Shown here one piece after another: positions 25,151-37,569 of a stretch of DNA of 64,000 nt (the first letter of the stretch is position 1; each line of letters begins with the position of its first letter). This DNA is from Steinernema hermaphroditum (Eukaryota > Nematoda > Chromadorea > Rhabditida > Steinernematidae), in assembly GCA_030435675.1 (NCBI GenBank), contig CM059624.1:11122769-11186768 (forward strand), given 5' to 3'. Made by a program: the position numbers and the translations under genes. The notes under the pieces are model-generated. The model had not been told where the DNA came from. It saw only the letters and a list, made by a program, of their open reading frames with translations, and searched no databases.

Positions 25151-27980
25151 GGTGATTCCTTCTGAAATGAACGTTGTCGAGTGGAGGAGAGAAACAACGC
25201 CACCGCCGCCGCTAATAATCAAAGGTTACGTGGATTATCATCATTGTTATCAGCGCGACGGTGCCTTGCGGAGTCAAAGTCGAGTGGCGAGGCACTCTTT
25301 CTTCCCGTTCTCTTTGTTTACGCGCATAGCGAAGAAACATTTCACGAACGTGGCCACAGTACAGGTTATCTTTACGACTGCCGGGGAACTCTTCGGTCAG
25401 GGGTGGTTCAGTTCCGTTTAAGTACCATTCAAAGTGGGGCCGAACTTCGATTTTGTTTTGATTCGCAGGTGCCCACGCTGTCCGGCCGCGCCATGTTTGC
25501 GCTACTTATCAACCGCTTCTTGGGTAATTGGAGAGCTGAGCCACCGCAACTGGACATAGTCATCCAGCCGAAACAAACAAGCTGTTTTTGGTACGGAAGG
25601 AACTAAAGGTTAGAGAGACCGTTCGCTGAGACCGAATAACACTGTCTACATAAAACGATTGGGAACATTCCGATAGTTTGTGGCAAACAGACGGTCAAAT
25701 TACTGAAGGTGTCCCTGTCACAATGCAACTGACAAACTAACATGGACGTCGGCGGTTAGCTGAGCGTAGGTACCATATCAAAGGGTGTCGGAGAATAAGG
25801 GCATATCTTCTTCATGTGTAGTTCGGATCATTTGTCCAAAAAAGACACTTCATGACGAAAAAAGTGTGTTTTTGCATAAAACTAAACTAAAAATCAGTTT
25901 TTTGGGAGTTTCCAGTGAAGCATACTTATCCAAATTTTCAAATCTGGGGTGATAGCTCATAGATGCAGACGTACAAAAGGACCCTTTTTATTTCCATTTC
26001 CACATTCGTTTGTAGGGCACTGACGTTAGAAAGTTGTGTAGTTTTGCTTCAAGGCTACACACCGACTACTCAGGAGGCACGTAGAACTGAATGGAATTTT
26101 CAAAGACTAAGTATCAAGTAGGACAAATCATTCAGTTTCGAGAACACTTAGCGATGTTCTTAATACTACGGTATTCGCCTAGAACACTCCTGTAAATGAG
26201 AAGGCGCCGATGGAATAGCATGACAGCGGAGACTTCCTTTGGATGGCCGCTAGCAGCTGAGATCAGCATCAAGAACTAAGGATCAGTGCCTTGATAAAAA
26301 AAGCTGTGGGCAAACATTTCCTGCACAACACCGTCGCTCCTAAATACACCGACTAAGCAAACAGTCCTCTTTGTGGCCATATAATTTATGTTCCTATTAT
26401 GGCTTCTTCCCAAAATTAGCTCGCCGAATTATCGCCGCCGACACCCACACTCATCCCACACACACAATTCGAAGTGCACACAGCGATAGCTGTAGGCAGA
26501 CTCTCCAGGGCAGTTTTGCACTTTCCAAGGATCGAGCCACCCAAAACAATCGAGAATGATTCACGAATTTTAGCGTTTGATACTTTGACCGTGTTTACGT
26601 CGTCGGAGACGACCTCAGAAGAAGAAAAAATACTATGAGGGCAGAAGCACGTCGTCGGACGTCGCCGGGGGACAGAAGAAGTGATCGGCGCGTCGCTTAT
26701 CGCCGCTTTTAAGCGCCGCGACGGAGTGCTGTGTCGGCGATATTGCTATTTACCGGAGAAGAAGCTGGTACGAAAGCTGCTGGCGTGGTGGAGCCGAAAC
26801 GGAATCGCACGGCGCCCTCAGGGGAGCACTTTGACCAGAACAGACGTGGACCATCGATTTGGGCGATGTGTTGAATGGGGGGGGGGGGGTTGTGATAAGA
26901 AGACAGGGCTTCCGATGAGCGGAACGCTGACGATCTTTGGTTACAGGGCTGAGTGACAAGCATGCGCCAAAAATAGATGGTACCGATATGTTTAGGAAGT
27001 TAAGACGGCAAAAAGGTCGATGGAACATAAAGGAATGGAGAGAAAGGAAAGTGGGAATAACGAAAACATGCTTAAAAGTACAACCGACTCTAAGGCACGG
27101 AGCGATGGAAATGAAATCATAGGACTGTCGCGATCGGAACGGTCTCAGATAAGCGGTCATATGAGGTTATCTCCTAAGCAGATCATTTCAACACGCCATA
27201 AAATACTTGCAGGGACTTCAGTGGAGTTAAGCAATTCAACAAAAACGAGAAGCACCTTCGGACTCGTCGTATTTTAATGGTTGACCCCTTAGTTCCGTTT
27301 TTGGAAGAGACCAGATGGACTTTATGTTCTGAAGGGCTGCCTCATCTGATAACAACCATTTTTAGCATTTCCCGGAAAGGTAACCTTAGCCAGAAACGTT
27401 TATTTAGCATACTAGTTGCCTTAAGAAGGTTTGCAGTGTGAAAATGCGATGTAGAAATGGGATGTTCCTTATGAATTCCGGTGAAAGAGAGTTCAATGAT
27501 TTCCATGATCAGGATTTAGGAGGACAGGATTGGTCAAATTATTAAGAAGAACTCGAATTGTGTAACTTAGGAATGTATACCGTAGGGAAAAAAGAGGAAA
27601 TCACGCTGTATGAAATGAATGGCGGATGAAAATAGACATCTTCGAATCAGATACAAATTGGTGAAAATACAAAAAACTCCACAAAAATGCGCTGAGGCAC
27701 GAGAAATTCCTTAGACAGGAAGCAGTATGAGGCGACGAAAAGGACGACCATATGTTTGCACATAAGGAGCACCAACTGATAGTCCGGTCTGGGCATGAGA
27801 AGTGCAGAGATAAGCAGTACCGTTTAGCTGTCAACTTCAACATCCTAAAATTGTGACCGATCAAATGGTGAGGTGAACAGAAAGTTCTTTAACGCACTTT
27901 CTGTGTGTGGGCTTCTGATGTTTGGACTTCACTGTTAGGAAGAAAGGGAAGCCCAAACCGGACGTTGGAAAGGCGCTCAA
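25151..27980. other. Intergenic upstream of the NPA gene
   Basis: No supported gene. The open frames here have no family features and compete on both strands. A 13-base G run lies at 26877-26889. The proximal few hundred bases should contain the NPA promoter; no element was identified with confidence. Confidence 0.4.
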
Positions 27981-27989
27981 TCTGGCTCA

Positions 27990-28440
27990 TGTGAAAGTGA
28001 AACGACTTTTGTACCGTTACAGGAAGCGGGAAAAGCACGGGACGTGTTGAAGATAGCCCTAGAAGTGAAAGACCGAGGACTGCACGCACAAACTCGACGA
28101 TTCGATCTGTGAAAAGGCATCGGAGGCAAATCCAGAGCGCACAAAATGGCCTTGAACTTCGGAATCAGCAACACTTCCATGCGCATCAACGTGAACAACG
28201 AGTTCAAACTGATCTCATACAGTGGCCCTTCAATAGCTCCGATGTGAATCCGCTAGACAACGCCATTTGAGGAAGTGAACTTTCGCGACTCCGCCACACC
28301 AGCTTGGGCAGTCTGAGGAAATTTATGCCTATCGTTTGGCACTGGACCCACCTCTATCGGCGCTTTTGAGGTGCAAAATTCAGCAATCAAATTGGTTTCA
28401 CGCTCACGTTCATTGCTTCCTGTGCCTCAACTACATTTGA
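27990..28440 (+). pseudogene. Tc1-type transposase relic
   Basis: Broken plus-strand reading shows a helix-turn-helix-like stretch (KMALNFGISNTSMRI at about 28144-28190) of the kind seen in Tc1-family DNA-binding domains. Shortly after comes NSSDVNPLDNAI at about 28230-28266, matching the last catalytic-Asp motif (SPDxNPLD) of DDE transposases. The middle of the protein is missing and stops and frameshifts interrupt it, so it is dead. No terminal repeats were recognised. Confidence 0.5.
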
Positions 28441-28901
28441 GGTGATTCTCTTTCGAAGAGTTTTGCGCACCTAAATATTATGCAAATAGCCACTGTGCGA
28501 AATGGTATGTCAACGTAAGACACATTTATGACCAGTAAAGTATCGTTAATCTGAAAGCACTCTGAGATATGCATTTGTTCGATCAGCTGAAAGATCTCAA
28601 TGAAAGGCGAATTCGCAGTGTACGCGTCTGAATGCAATAAGAAATGGGGATTGGGGATTGGGGGAAGGATTAGGATTATGCAGATGGAGTGCGACCGATG
28701 AACAAAAATAGGCATGACATGTCCACAGTCAATAGCGGCGAAATTTGATTTGGATGCCGACGTCGACAGGACTTTTAGGTTCCTTTTCCCAGAGGGAGTA
28801 TTCGGCGTGAGTATGGTCCAGGTGTTTCCTGATGTTGACCACATCCACATCGTTGAGTTCATCCGTGATAGGAGAGTAGACGACTTTCTTAAGAACCTTT
28901 T

Positions 28902-30664
28902 TTAGCGGAAAACTTCATTGGCACAGAGTTTTACCATTTGGTCATTGGCAGCGTTGAGATGAATAACGCCAGAGCCGGACTTATCCACCTTGACGTCAAA
29001 CAGATGACTTTTTGCGTCTCTTTCCGGATCCGGATAGACAACGACGAGGACACGCGGCATACTAGTCGTGACCTCAATCTGTGCATCTGCGTAATTGAAC
29101 TCCGAACAGTCGACATAGAACCACGGGTAGTACTGGAAGAACTCGCTCTGTACGGCACGCTTGAAGACGTCGGTGATGTAGCCCACTCTGTAGGTCTCGG
29201 GATACCACGGCTGGATAAGAGCCCGACTTCTTTGAAATGGCTCCATGACCTCGGCGTCGACATTGTAGAGCCTCACCTTCACTAGCCGTAGCTTTTTTCT
29301 GATGAGTTCCTGAAAAGAGACGTTTCCGGAACACAAGTGGAGTCCCTTACAGTGACCAAATCTCTGATAACAATCTGAATTTCATCCAATCGCAGAGCTT
29401 CGCTGAAGCCTATGTAGAGAGAATCAACCTTCTCGATGAGGTGCCAAGACAAGACAAACAGTATGCATGTCCAAGATTGGTGCTTTTCTGCGATTGTCAC
29501 ATCAAGGTCAAAGCGCTGAAAAAAGAACAGTGTCTTGAAAAGACATCCACGTGATTTAGAATATTACATTAAGATATCAGTTCTAAATAAAAAAGCGCAA
29601 TCGGTGTGGGTTCTGTTCCCACGCGATCTCTATTTTGTCCATCTAGCATTCCCAGAGGAACAGCACAAATAACTGCAGCGATGATTGCACGAACTGACTA
29701 ATGATCTTACCGATCATTGGCCGCTTAAAATTGCGCTTAAAATTGCAGTTTTACAATAACTTTCCTCTGTTCCAGGAAGAACACGCTTAGATATAAGTGG
29801 TCACGTAACTTTTGAATGAAAACTCACCCTGTCAATAATTTCAGCGATTCCGAGCTGGCTGACCGTTGGTCTCGCACAGAATCGAATGGTTCTGGGCTTC
29901 GCTGGCTTGAACGTGTTGATGAGTTGCTTGCATTGGTCGATTTGAGAGCGATCCTAAACAGAGCAACACTGTGGATGAGAACGTTCTCTTACCGCTTGGA
30001 ACATGAGAAGACATCCAGAAAACATCTTCGGGTACCGATTGACGATTTGGAGGAGGTCGTAGAATGAATTCATGTTGCGGGCGAAGGTCAAGTCTACGTC
30101 GACTGCGACGAATCGATAGATGAGAGGATCGTCTTTGCATAAGAGGGCTTTGCGCAACTTTTCCATGTTGAACTTCTAAACATCATGATTTGTAAGGCAA
30201 GATTGATGCTTATGAAAATGGCTGAAGTTGGTCAAAAAACTGTAAACATACAAAAGGGCTGCTTGAGTACTTTTCGAGGATTTTTAAATGCAAAACAGTG
30301 CACCTTTTCGCTTTCTCGTGACGACTGGAAGTTGTGCACATTGATCGCCGAAGTAGAGGCCGACCTAAAGTTCACGCTAAACATGGCCTTTGCTATTTTG
30401 AACTTACGAAAAGATCATGGTGCAGGGCCACTTCTCTCCAAATCTGGAAAAGTATTTGAAGCGCCTGGAGACCATTCGGAGTTTCAAGACGTTTTCCTCA
30501 TAGGTGGCACACCTGATGACGTCCCCGATGATATCGTCACAAAACGGCTTGGAAAAGCTATTCAAATGGCTCGGGCTCAATTTTGCCTGACTATCCCCAT
30601 CGGTGTCCATCTCATGAGGCGCCACCTCATCCAGCAGGTCGTTGAGCACCTCTTGGATTTCCAT
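28902..30664 (-). CDS. F-box-like protein
   Basis: ATG at 30664 (MEIQEVLNDLLDEV) leads into FSKPFCDDIIGDVIRCATYEENVLKLRMVSRRFKYF-like sequence, which has the spacing of an F-box (P-x-D/E-I-I-x-x-I, then LKLRMVSRRF). After a GTAAGT donor following ATCTTTTC (about 30410), further exons read FNMEKLRKALLCKDDPLIYRF (about 30000-30175), IDQCKQLINTFKPAKPRTIRF, HQSWTCILFVLSWHLIEKVDSLYIGF and finally ELIRKKLRLVKVRLYN...CANEVFR, ending TAA at 28902. The C-terminal part is of a type common in nematode F-box expansions (FBA/DUF-like) but I cannot name the domain. F-box proteins recruit substrates to SCF ligases by binding SKP1; three SKP1-related genes lie 9-16 kb away. About 460 residues. The F-box call is by pattern only. 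Confidence 0.6.
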
Positions 30665-31301
30665 TTCGCCCTCTAAAAACAAGGAGCTAGTCAAAACAAA
30701 AATCAAATTTGCGCGTGTGGCCGCACTCGCCGCTAGCGCAAGCCTTCGAAGGAGCGTCGTCGGCGCGCCGCGGAAGTGGCGACTGGCCGGCGACGCGCTT
30801 CCATTATGCGTACATATGGGCCGTGAGGCGCCGCGGCTGTGGGCCGTCGACGGAAGGCGGCGGAGAGGCGCTGACAAAACAATGATTGAGTTTATGACCG
30901 AGATGAGAACCGTTGGTCAAAGAGGTCGGGGATCTACATGTTTTGTTTGGATATAACTTCAGATAGTGCAAGCCGTGGCTATTCGCTTCATGGGAGTTGC
31001 TAAGGGTTCTCCGACATTAATTCGGGAAAGTGTGAACAGGAAACCTCACACAACGTTTTTATTCCACAAATACAGAAAAAAGCTGACTCATTTGTGTTGG
31101 AGTGACGGGACGAGGGGACGTTGACTCAAACGACTCCCCTAATCACGAATGCACATCCCAAGTGAAAACGAATGTTATGTACTATATTGTGCTGCGATTA
31201 GATCTAACCACCCACAGAGCCAAGAATGCATTAAAAAGACGAAATATCAAATAGACGGCGGTGACCAAACGCTCACTGTTTCAGCGGCTCTCGACTCGGA
31301 A

Positions 31302-31472
31302 GCATTAGCGCAAGACAAGTGCAAAAGTCTTGCACCCGTGAAAAAAAGAAACATTTTTGTTTTTTAACCTATGTGGAGCAACCGCCCGCGAAGAAGATGT
31401 TCCACATAAGTTGAAAAACAAAAATGGTTTTGTTCGCGGGCGCAAGACTTTTGCACTTGTCTTGCGCTGATG
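31302..31472. repeat. Long near-perfect hairpin
   Basis: Arms 31302-31378 and about 31400-31472 are almost fully complementary around a spacer of about 20 bases (AGCGCAAGACAAGTGCAAAA on one side, its complement on the other). There are a few mismatches and one short bulge. It is free of coding potential and lies upstream of the minus-strand chemoreceptor's 3' end. It could be a MITE or the template of a small-RNA precursor. Confidence 0.75.
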
Positions 31473-31960
31473 CTCATTATTATTGTGATATAAAAGGAAG
31501 CAGAGGACGCATCAGAGAAGAACGCGGCGATCCGATCGGTGTGCGCAAGCATCAGTGAGGCGAAGAGCTGACTCGTAAACTCGTAAAAACCCGAAAGTTC
31601 TTTCAGGACGTCGCCTTTTTGAGGATTTGAGGAAGTCGTAAGTCATATTAACTTATGTGCTTTAAATAGGGGTACAAACGTGCACCTTATTCGTTATTAC
31701 GATTATTGCGCCTTCGAAGTATTATGGGAGCCAAAAACACTCACTCAACTCATTTCTGAGAGAATGAGTGGATGACCCGAGTCGCGAAACATTGTTACTT
31801 ATTCAATGAATTTGTTGGAACTACAGAAGACGAAAACAGAGATAGACTGAACACATATGGATGATTCAAAACATGATTATGGACATATTATTCATTCTTA
31901 TTGCCTTAAATTGAGAACACAGAGATCCGTTTTACACAGGAACAATCATGTGGAGGACGC

Positions 31961-33473
31961 TTAGATAAATTCGTTCAGAGTGGGGACAGTGCGAACTGAC
32001 GTAACAGCCTGAACGGTAAATATTGGCTGGACGCTCTTCTTGGTACATTTGCGGACGATGCCAATGTAGGTTTCTTTGAAAGCCTTGCTGTATCCTGGCA
32101 GCGCTATGATGCTGATGATGGTCATGATGAGGAGGCGGGGCTATATAAAGTGACTATAGAACGAGCTGTCTACCTCAGAACCTACCATGATCAAATCACG
32201 GCCGATGTGGTAGGCGTCCGTCACGAGATCCACCTCGGGCAGTCTTCCCTCAGATCTGCGCTGCAGCTTGACATAGGAATGCGCCAGTTTTCCAGCTGAG
32301 AATTCACTTTGCCGGAGCCCTAACGCGGAGAACCTACCAACGGTGGCGAGTAGAAAGATGATGTGTGGAAGGGTGAGGTGTATGCAGTTCTTGATCATCT
32401 TTCTGCTATGCGAGGTGACTTCGTGCTTCTTCCTTTTCAACTGCACGATGGTGGCAAAGAAGGTGCACAACATCGACGACCAGCACACGAACTGGATCAG
32501 GTTCCTGGCTACCGTAATGCCACAAAGCGTGCCGAAGCTGATAAAAGTGACTTTGATCCGCTGGAGCATTTCCATCGCGACGAGGACGACCGTTGTGATG
32601 TACGCGCCATAGTAAATGTATTCTTTTGTGCTGAAAGTGAGGAGACTAAATGTTCCTTGCTTCTGGCCACCTACTGCTTAGATGTGGCGTAAAGGTGGAA
32701 TGTCAACGGGAACGCGAAAGAGAAGAAGGTTCTGCAGACGTGGATCGAGCCGAGGATGATGTAGAGGCAGCTGACCGCCGTGAAGGTCAAGCAGTCGGCG
32801 ATTGTGTAGACGTAGAATTTCCTGTGAGGAAGGAAGAACTTTACAAAAAATCAAATAAACTGTAATCCTGTTCGGCAATATTTGCATTTTTAAACAAGTC
32901 TCATCTTTTCATAGGAGGTGAGATTTATGAGTGCCTATTCTAAGTTATACCAAGCATTTCACTTTTCTAACCGAGCCACTTAAACCACGAAACACAAACG
33001 AAGCCGGTTGTTTGGTTAAAAAAAAGTGAAAGCCTGTTGAACTCGGCATCAGATAAACCCGAATGCACCTAAAGTGACCTAAGCTTTTGTTACCATCTAG
33101 ACCAAAGAACACAAATTTGTGCACACGGGCTATTTTCTTTTCCCCTCTGAGTCTGACTACTAATCGAGCGTGAAGAAGATCCCTACCAATTATAATTCGC
33201 TACGTGGACCGTGTCGTGATTGATCTCCATGAAGAAGAAGGCGATCCTCACGACGGCAGTGATCATAGTCGGCAGCGCGATGTTGAGCATGAAGAAGCGC
33301 TCCTTTTCGTGCAGCTTCATGATCGGCCGGAAGGAAACGGCGACGACGATTGCCTCGACTACAAGCACTATCCAGGCAAAGTAGACCTCGCTCTGGAGCG
33401 TCCAGTGGGCGGCGATAGTCAGAGTGCTGGATGAGTTCGAGATGGCCTCCCGGGGCACTCTTGAATGCGGCAT
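31961..33473 (-). CDS. Seven-transmembrane chemoreceptor (nematode SR type), complete
   Basis: Five exons join in phase. ATG at 33473 opens an extracellular N-terminus. TM1 follows (VYFAWIVLVVEAIVVAVSF), then FMLNIALPTMITAVVRIAFFF (TM2) and FYVYTIADCLTFTAVSCLYIILG (TM3), spliced to EYIYYGAYITTVVLVAMEML. TM5 is NLIQFVCWSSMLCTFFATIVQLKRKK; then HLTLPHIIFLLATV. The last exon is LLIMTIISIIALPGYSKAFKETYIG with a basic tail, stop TAA 31961-31963. It is related to but distinct from the other receptors in the cluster, since it lacks the CTPPN-like motif. Subfamily not assigned. Expected to be an odorant/pheromone GPCR in sensory cilia (family inference). Confidence 0.85.
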
Positions 33474-35118
33474 GCCTGGAAGAAGCAGAGAGGTAGAATG
33501 AGTGGAAGATGCCTCAAATGCGCATTAGGCGGGTGCTTTTGCATCATTATCCACATGCGATGTTTCATTAGAACCACGCAGCGGAAGTTATTATATCGGG
33601 GATCCGATGTTCTCCCTTTGAGAAGCAGAAAGGAAGGACACGTCACAACGGGATGAGCTCGGCGCTCCGAGAATTCAGCCTATTATCTCGCATTCCCGAA
33701 ATGTCAACAGAATTATTCGAGCTTCTTGAAGCCGAAAGTGATCAAACAACAGCGATTGGAACGGACTAGTGTTTCAGAGATTAAGCAGTTGAGAAGTGCC
33801 AGACACATCCTTCAAGCACCAGTGACAAAAGAGACACATCAAGCGCTTCCCTTGTCTGAAGCGTAGTTTCTAAGCGGTGAGTCACAATGTGATTTTGACG
33901 ACGCCTTCTTTGAACTGCAGTTGAAAAGGCTTTGCTTTTCTTGTCTTGTCTAGCGAAATTCGTTTGTAAGAACTTTTCAGAGAAGACTGTGAATAAGTGA
34001 ACGAGAAATGGAAAATGTTTCTGCATGACCAAATGTCGTTCAAACGTATAGATCAAAGATTTCAAACCATGATCGAGTGGGACGACACAAGTGCCCTACA
34101 CTAATAGAACTATTGGGTTGTTCCATTGAAAATGCCGGATTTTTGATTTGCGTCTATTGTCGTACTGTTAGGGGTTAGCGCATTCGTAAGGGTGATTCCC
34201 AGGATTGTGCCCCAGATTATGCGTTTTGGTGTCCCTCCTGCATGTTCTTTGCTTTCTTTGAACCATTTTATGTTTATGGTCCGCGAAGTGCCACCTGGCG
34301 ATCCGAAGCACCGAACTTTCAACGACTTCTGCGAGGGACTATTTACTAGATCGGCGGTAAGCTGTCTTAGCTACGCTTACAGTCGGAGCCTAGCAGAAAT
34401 TTTACGGTCGCTTCTAACGATTTTGGGAAGATAATTTTGAAATGGAGAATATGTTCACTCTCTCTTCGAGAAGAATTATTTAGTGTCATGTAATATCCCT
34501 TAAACGATTCTTCTGATTCGTCCATTTCGAACAATGATGAGAGAAAACTCTAAATATAATGCGTTGTTGCTGTATAAATTGGTGGCTCATTAAAAAACAT
34601 TCATTGAGTTAACGACCAAAACTGAATGAAAGAAAACGAGTGAGAAAACGAGTTTAGTTCTTTCCACCACCAGTAATATAATGAGCAAATTCGAGGAATA
34701 ATTCGATATAATCACAATTCTCAATTTCCATTTCCATAGCCCAGTTCAACAACCGAAGCATGAGATATACAAAAACACATTTTCCAAACAATCTGCAGTA
34801 GTCTATTGATTAATCATGGCATTCTGAGGAGTCTTGAAATCCGTTCAAAGACAACATAAGATCTCAGCAAAGCCTTGTTTTCGTCGCTCTATAACGATCA
34901 CTTGCCAAGAGAGGGTGTCAAAGACGATGTTCTTCATGATAAACAGGGCATTCACACAGATAAAACATGGATCCATCTTATTGTTGACACAGAAAACCAG
35001 TCGCGCTCCTTGTTCTTCCCGACGGCTATAAACGTGAAGGAACAAACAAACAGGCATTTCATCTTTTCTCTACTCCTTCTTCCACAAACGCCTTCTTGGC
35101 CTTCACTCTTTTACCGAG
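33474..35118. other. Intergenic between chemoreceptor and secreted Cys-rich gene
   Basis: No supported gene. Short frames on both strands lack family features. A TATA-like GGCTATAAACG lies about 95 bases before the secreted-protein start at 35119. Confidence 0.4.
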
Positions 35119-35488
35119 ATGCTTACTAAACTGTTTTTACTCTTTGTTCTGCTCAGCACAACGACGGCCAATCACATGTTCTTGAACCGCAAGTTTATAC
35201 ATATAGCGTAAATAAGTATTGAATTCATTTAGCCGACTATAGAGACATCATAGGTGAAGACTACTGGGACAAGCTGACTCAAAACGCCGACGGCCCAAAC
35301 GATCGTTTGTTCAACTCTGTCATAGAAGGTCATTGAAAGTGATGGTTTCAGCCTGCTACCGTAAGCATTGTCCTATCGGAGACAAGTGCTTCGCCATTCC
35401 GAATCCGAAGTGTCGTCGTCTCGAGTGCCCGATGACGGCAACTTGTGTGAATATTGGCAATGCAGGAGGAATTGCCGTCCCAGAATAG
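35119..35488 (+). CDS. Small secreted six-cysteine protein (paralogue 1)
   Basis: ATG at 35119 gives a signal peptide (MLTKLFLLFVLLSTTTAN). Three exons join in phase. Intron 1 uses a GC donor (C|GCAAGT) and ends ATTTAG before 35233. Intron 2 (about 47 bp, GTTTGT...TTTCAG) ends before 35353. The mature chain reads PDYRDIIGEDYWDK, then NDPCYRKHCPIGDKC and NPKCRRLECPMTATCVNIG, ending at TAG 35486-35488. Cysteine spacing is C-x4-C-x5-C-x7-C-x4-C-x5-C, identical to the gene at 37219. I do not recognise the family. About 90 residues; expected to be exported and disulfide bonded. Confidence 0.7.
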
Positions 35489-37218
35489 ACATTCCCATTA
35501 CCAACTGTACATACATATGTATATAATCTGTATTTATTTTGACAAATATTCTTATATTTTGATAGGCCAGGCTTCGATCTTCAAATGGAGATACTTCAAC
35601 TGAGTATTATCAACTACCTACAGCAAACTTATAGATCCGTTTGGAATCTTAGAAATCATCACGATAAAAATAGATCAGATCGTAAAGTATCGGATAAAAT
35701 TCGAGCAGATGGCTACGGACAGATCAGCGACAAATAAGAATTCGTCATTTGAGCCCGAATCACCGAAAAGGTACGAAAACAGAGGTGTTTGCTGCACAAC
35801 GAACTTTGATGCGGAATGGCGTCATTTCGCGTGCATATGGTACATCCATTCTCCATTCTATATGGTACATCCATTCTGTTCGGATCGAAGGTTGGGACAA
35901 AGACCTTAAAAAGATTGATTGAAATTGACATGGTGAGCGGTTGGTCTTGGTTTTTGAACCAGTTTTTCGAGTCATGATAGCTTTTTTGACAAACTCTGAC
36001 CTTTCACTATCATTGTCGATTTCACTGGTGATTTAACTGAGATGGACACACCCGATACTTCGGGTTTCCAAAAAATAATCTTCTGGTGAAAAAGTGAAAG
36101 GAATTTGTGAAGTTACATTCCATGCAAAAATTGATTTAAGTGCCCACTGAAACACAACGTTTTTGACCATTTTCGTAAAGACTGAGAAGGTAATAAGAAC
36201 AAGAATGGCTAGCCCCGGCGACGAGACGGTGGTAGTGAGCTGTCACCTACCGTAATAAGAAACATTTCGCGCACTGTTGCTGCAGAACTTACCCTTTTTC
36301 GGAAATTCTGATTTACTACAGGGTCACACATTACACAAAAGCTTCAATTTATCACAACTGTTGCAGCGCGGCCATTCATTTACTGCTCAATTCTATGTCT
36401 ATTCGTTCAACTTGATCATTTGAAATTCCCACAGATGAACTCAAGCATAAAAGTGGAGGGAGAGGATTATCCATGCAGCGAACTCAATAAAGCCTACTGT
36501 GCTGGTTCATAAAATACTGTTTTAAAGTCGCCACCATTTGTTACCTAAAAGTGGTAAATGTGCTATGGACAGAGTGGTAAGCTGATCATTTTTTTCCTTT
36601 GTGGCGATTCATCACACAGGCGTAGATAATGATTTCGCCACGTGAACTGAGATCAATCGCTAGAACGACGTGTTCGGTGTTTGATTTCGTGATTTCGCAG
36701 GCGTTCCACAAGATCATCAATCACTTTCTAAACACGTAGTATATAACAGCGAAAGGATAATGACCGCATCTAATTCACCATCTTCTGTTTGTCTATTTGT
36801 CTTTTTGAACGTTCCCCAAGCAGGCTTTAGAATTGTGCTATGATGGAGAGGGTTTGACACCCTTCTTCTTCCACATCCATTCCCTCTCCTCTTCGGTTTC
36901 TCGTCGAGCGCATCTGACCCCCGAAAGCCACAACAAACCGCCAATAATCAATCTTTCCACGCCTTCCAGCGAAGTGTCGAAGAAAAGTCGTGAGCAGACA
37001 TCACCTAAACCGGTCCGCCTTCTCGCCATCGCCTTTATAAACTCGCCAAATCTCCGCGTACCCATTTACGTGCTATCCTCCTCTAACGCGCTTTTTCAGT
37101 TCGAAAAAACGGAACCCGACGCTACCGTATCCCGTTTTTATGACCATCTTCTTCTACCACCATCACTGCTACGGCCCACGAATCTACTGTAGAGTGATAA
37201 ACTGAAAAGAAACACAAA
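35489..37218. other. Intergenic between the two secreted-protein genes
   Basis: No supported gene. One plus-strand frame at 36833-37192 is open but Ser/Pro-rich without family features, and it overlaps the likely promoter of the next gene (TTTATAAACTC at about 37034), so I left it out. Confidence 0.4.
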
Positions 37219-37569
37219 ATGGCGGCTCTTGTAAAGATTCTCGTGTTGGCCATTCTGATTGGACTCGCCACTCCGAGGAGCATCTACTTGTCCCGTGAGT
37301 GGAGGATTCCAATCGTTCCTTGTTATCCACTTATCTTTAGCCGAGTATCGTGACGAGATCGGACAGGACTACAGTGATAAGATCACCGGTACCGGCCTCG
37401 ATTGGAAGTCGAACCGTAAGACTCGTGATCCTAGCATCCACATAAGTTCGATCTTGCAGCGTGCCACAATCACAAGTGCCCTCTCGGAGCGCAGTGCTTC
37501 AGCATGCCTGACCTGAAGTGCCACACCGACGACTGTCCCCTCGTGGCCGCCTGCGTCGACATCGGTTAG
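37219..37569 (+). CDS. Small secreted six-cysteine protein (paralogue 2)
   Basis: ATG at 37219 opens a signal peptide (MAALVKILVLAILIGLATP). Intron 1 is GTGAGT...TTTAG (about 37295-37340). The mature chain starts PEYRDEIGQDYSDKI, close to DYRDIIGEDYWDK of the gene at 35119. Using the donor C|GTGATC and acceptor TTGCAG (about 35 bp), the last exon reads PCHNHKCPLGAQC, DLKCHTDDCPLVAACVDIG and TAG 37567-37569. The six cysteines have exactly the spacing of paralogue 1. Intron positions and phases also match, which supports the unusually short second intron. Function unknown. Confidence 0.7.

Noticed and set aside
36833..37192. 119-codon plus-strand frame
   Set aside because: Ser/Pro-rich, no homology features and located in the likely promoter of the secreted-protein gene at 37219.
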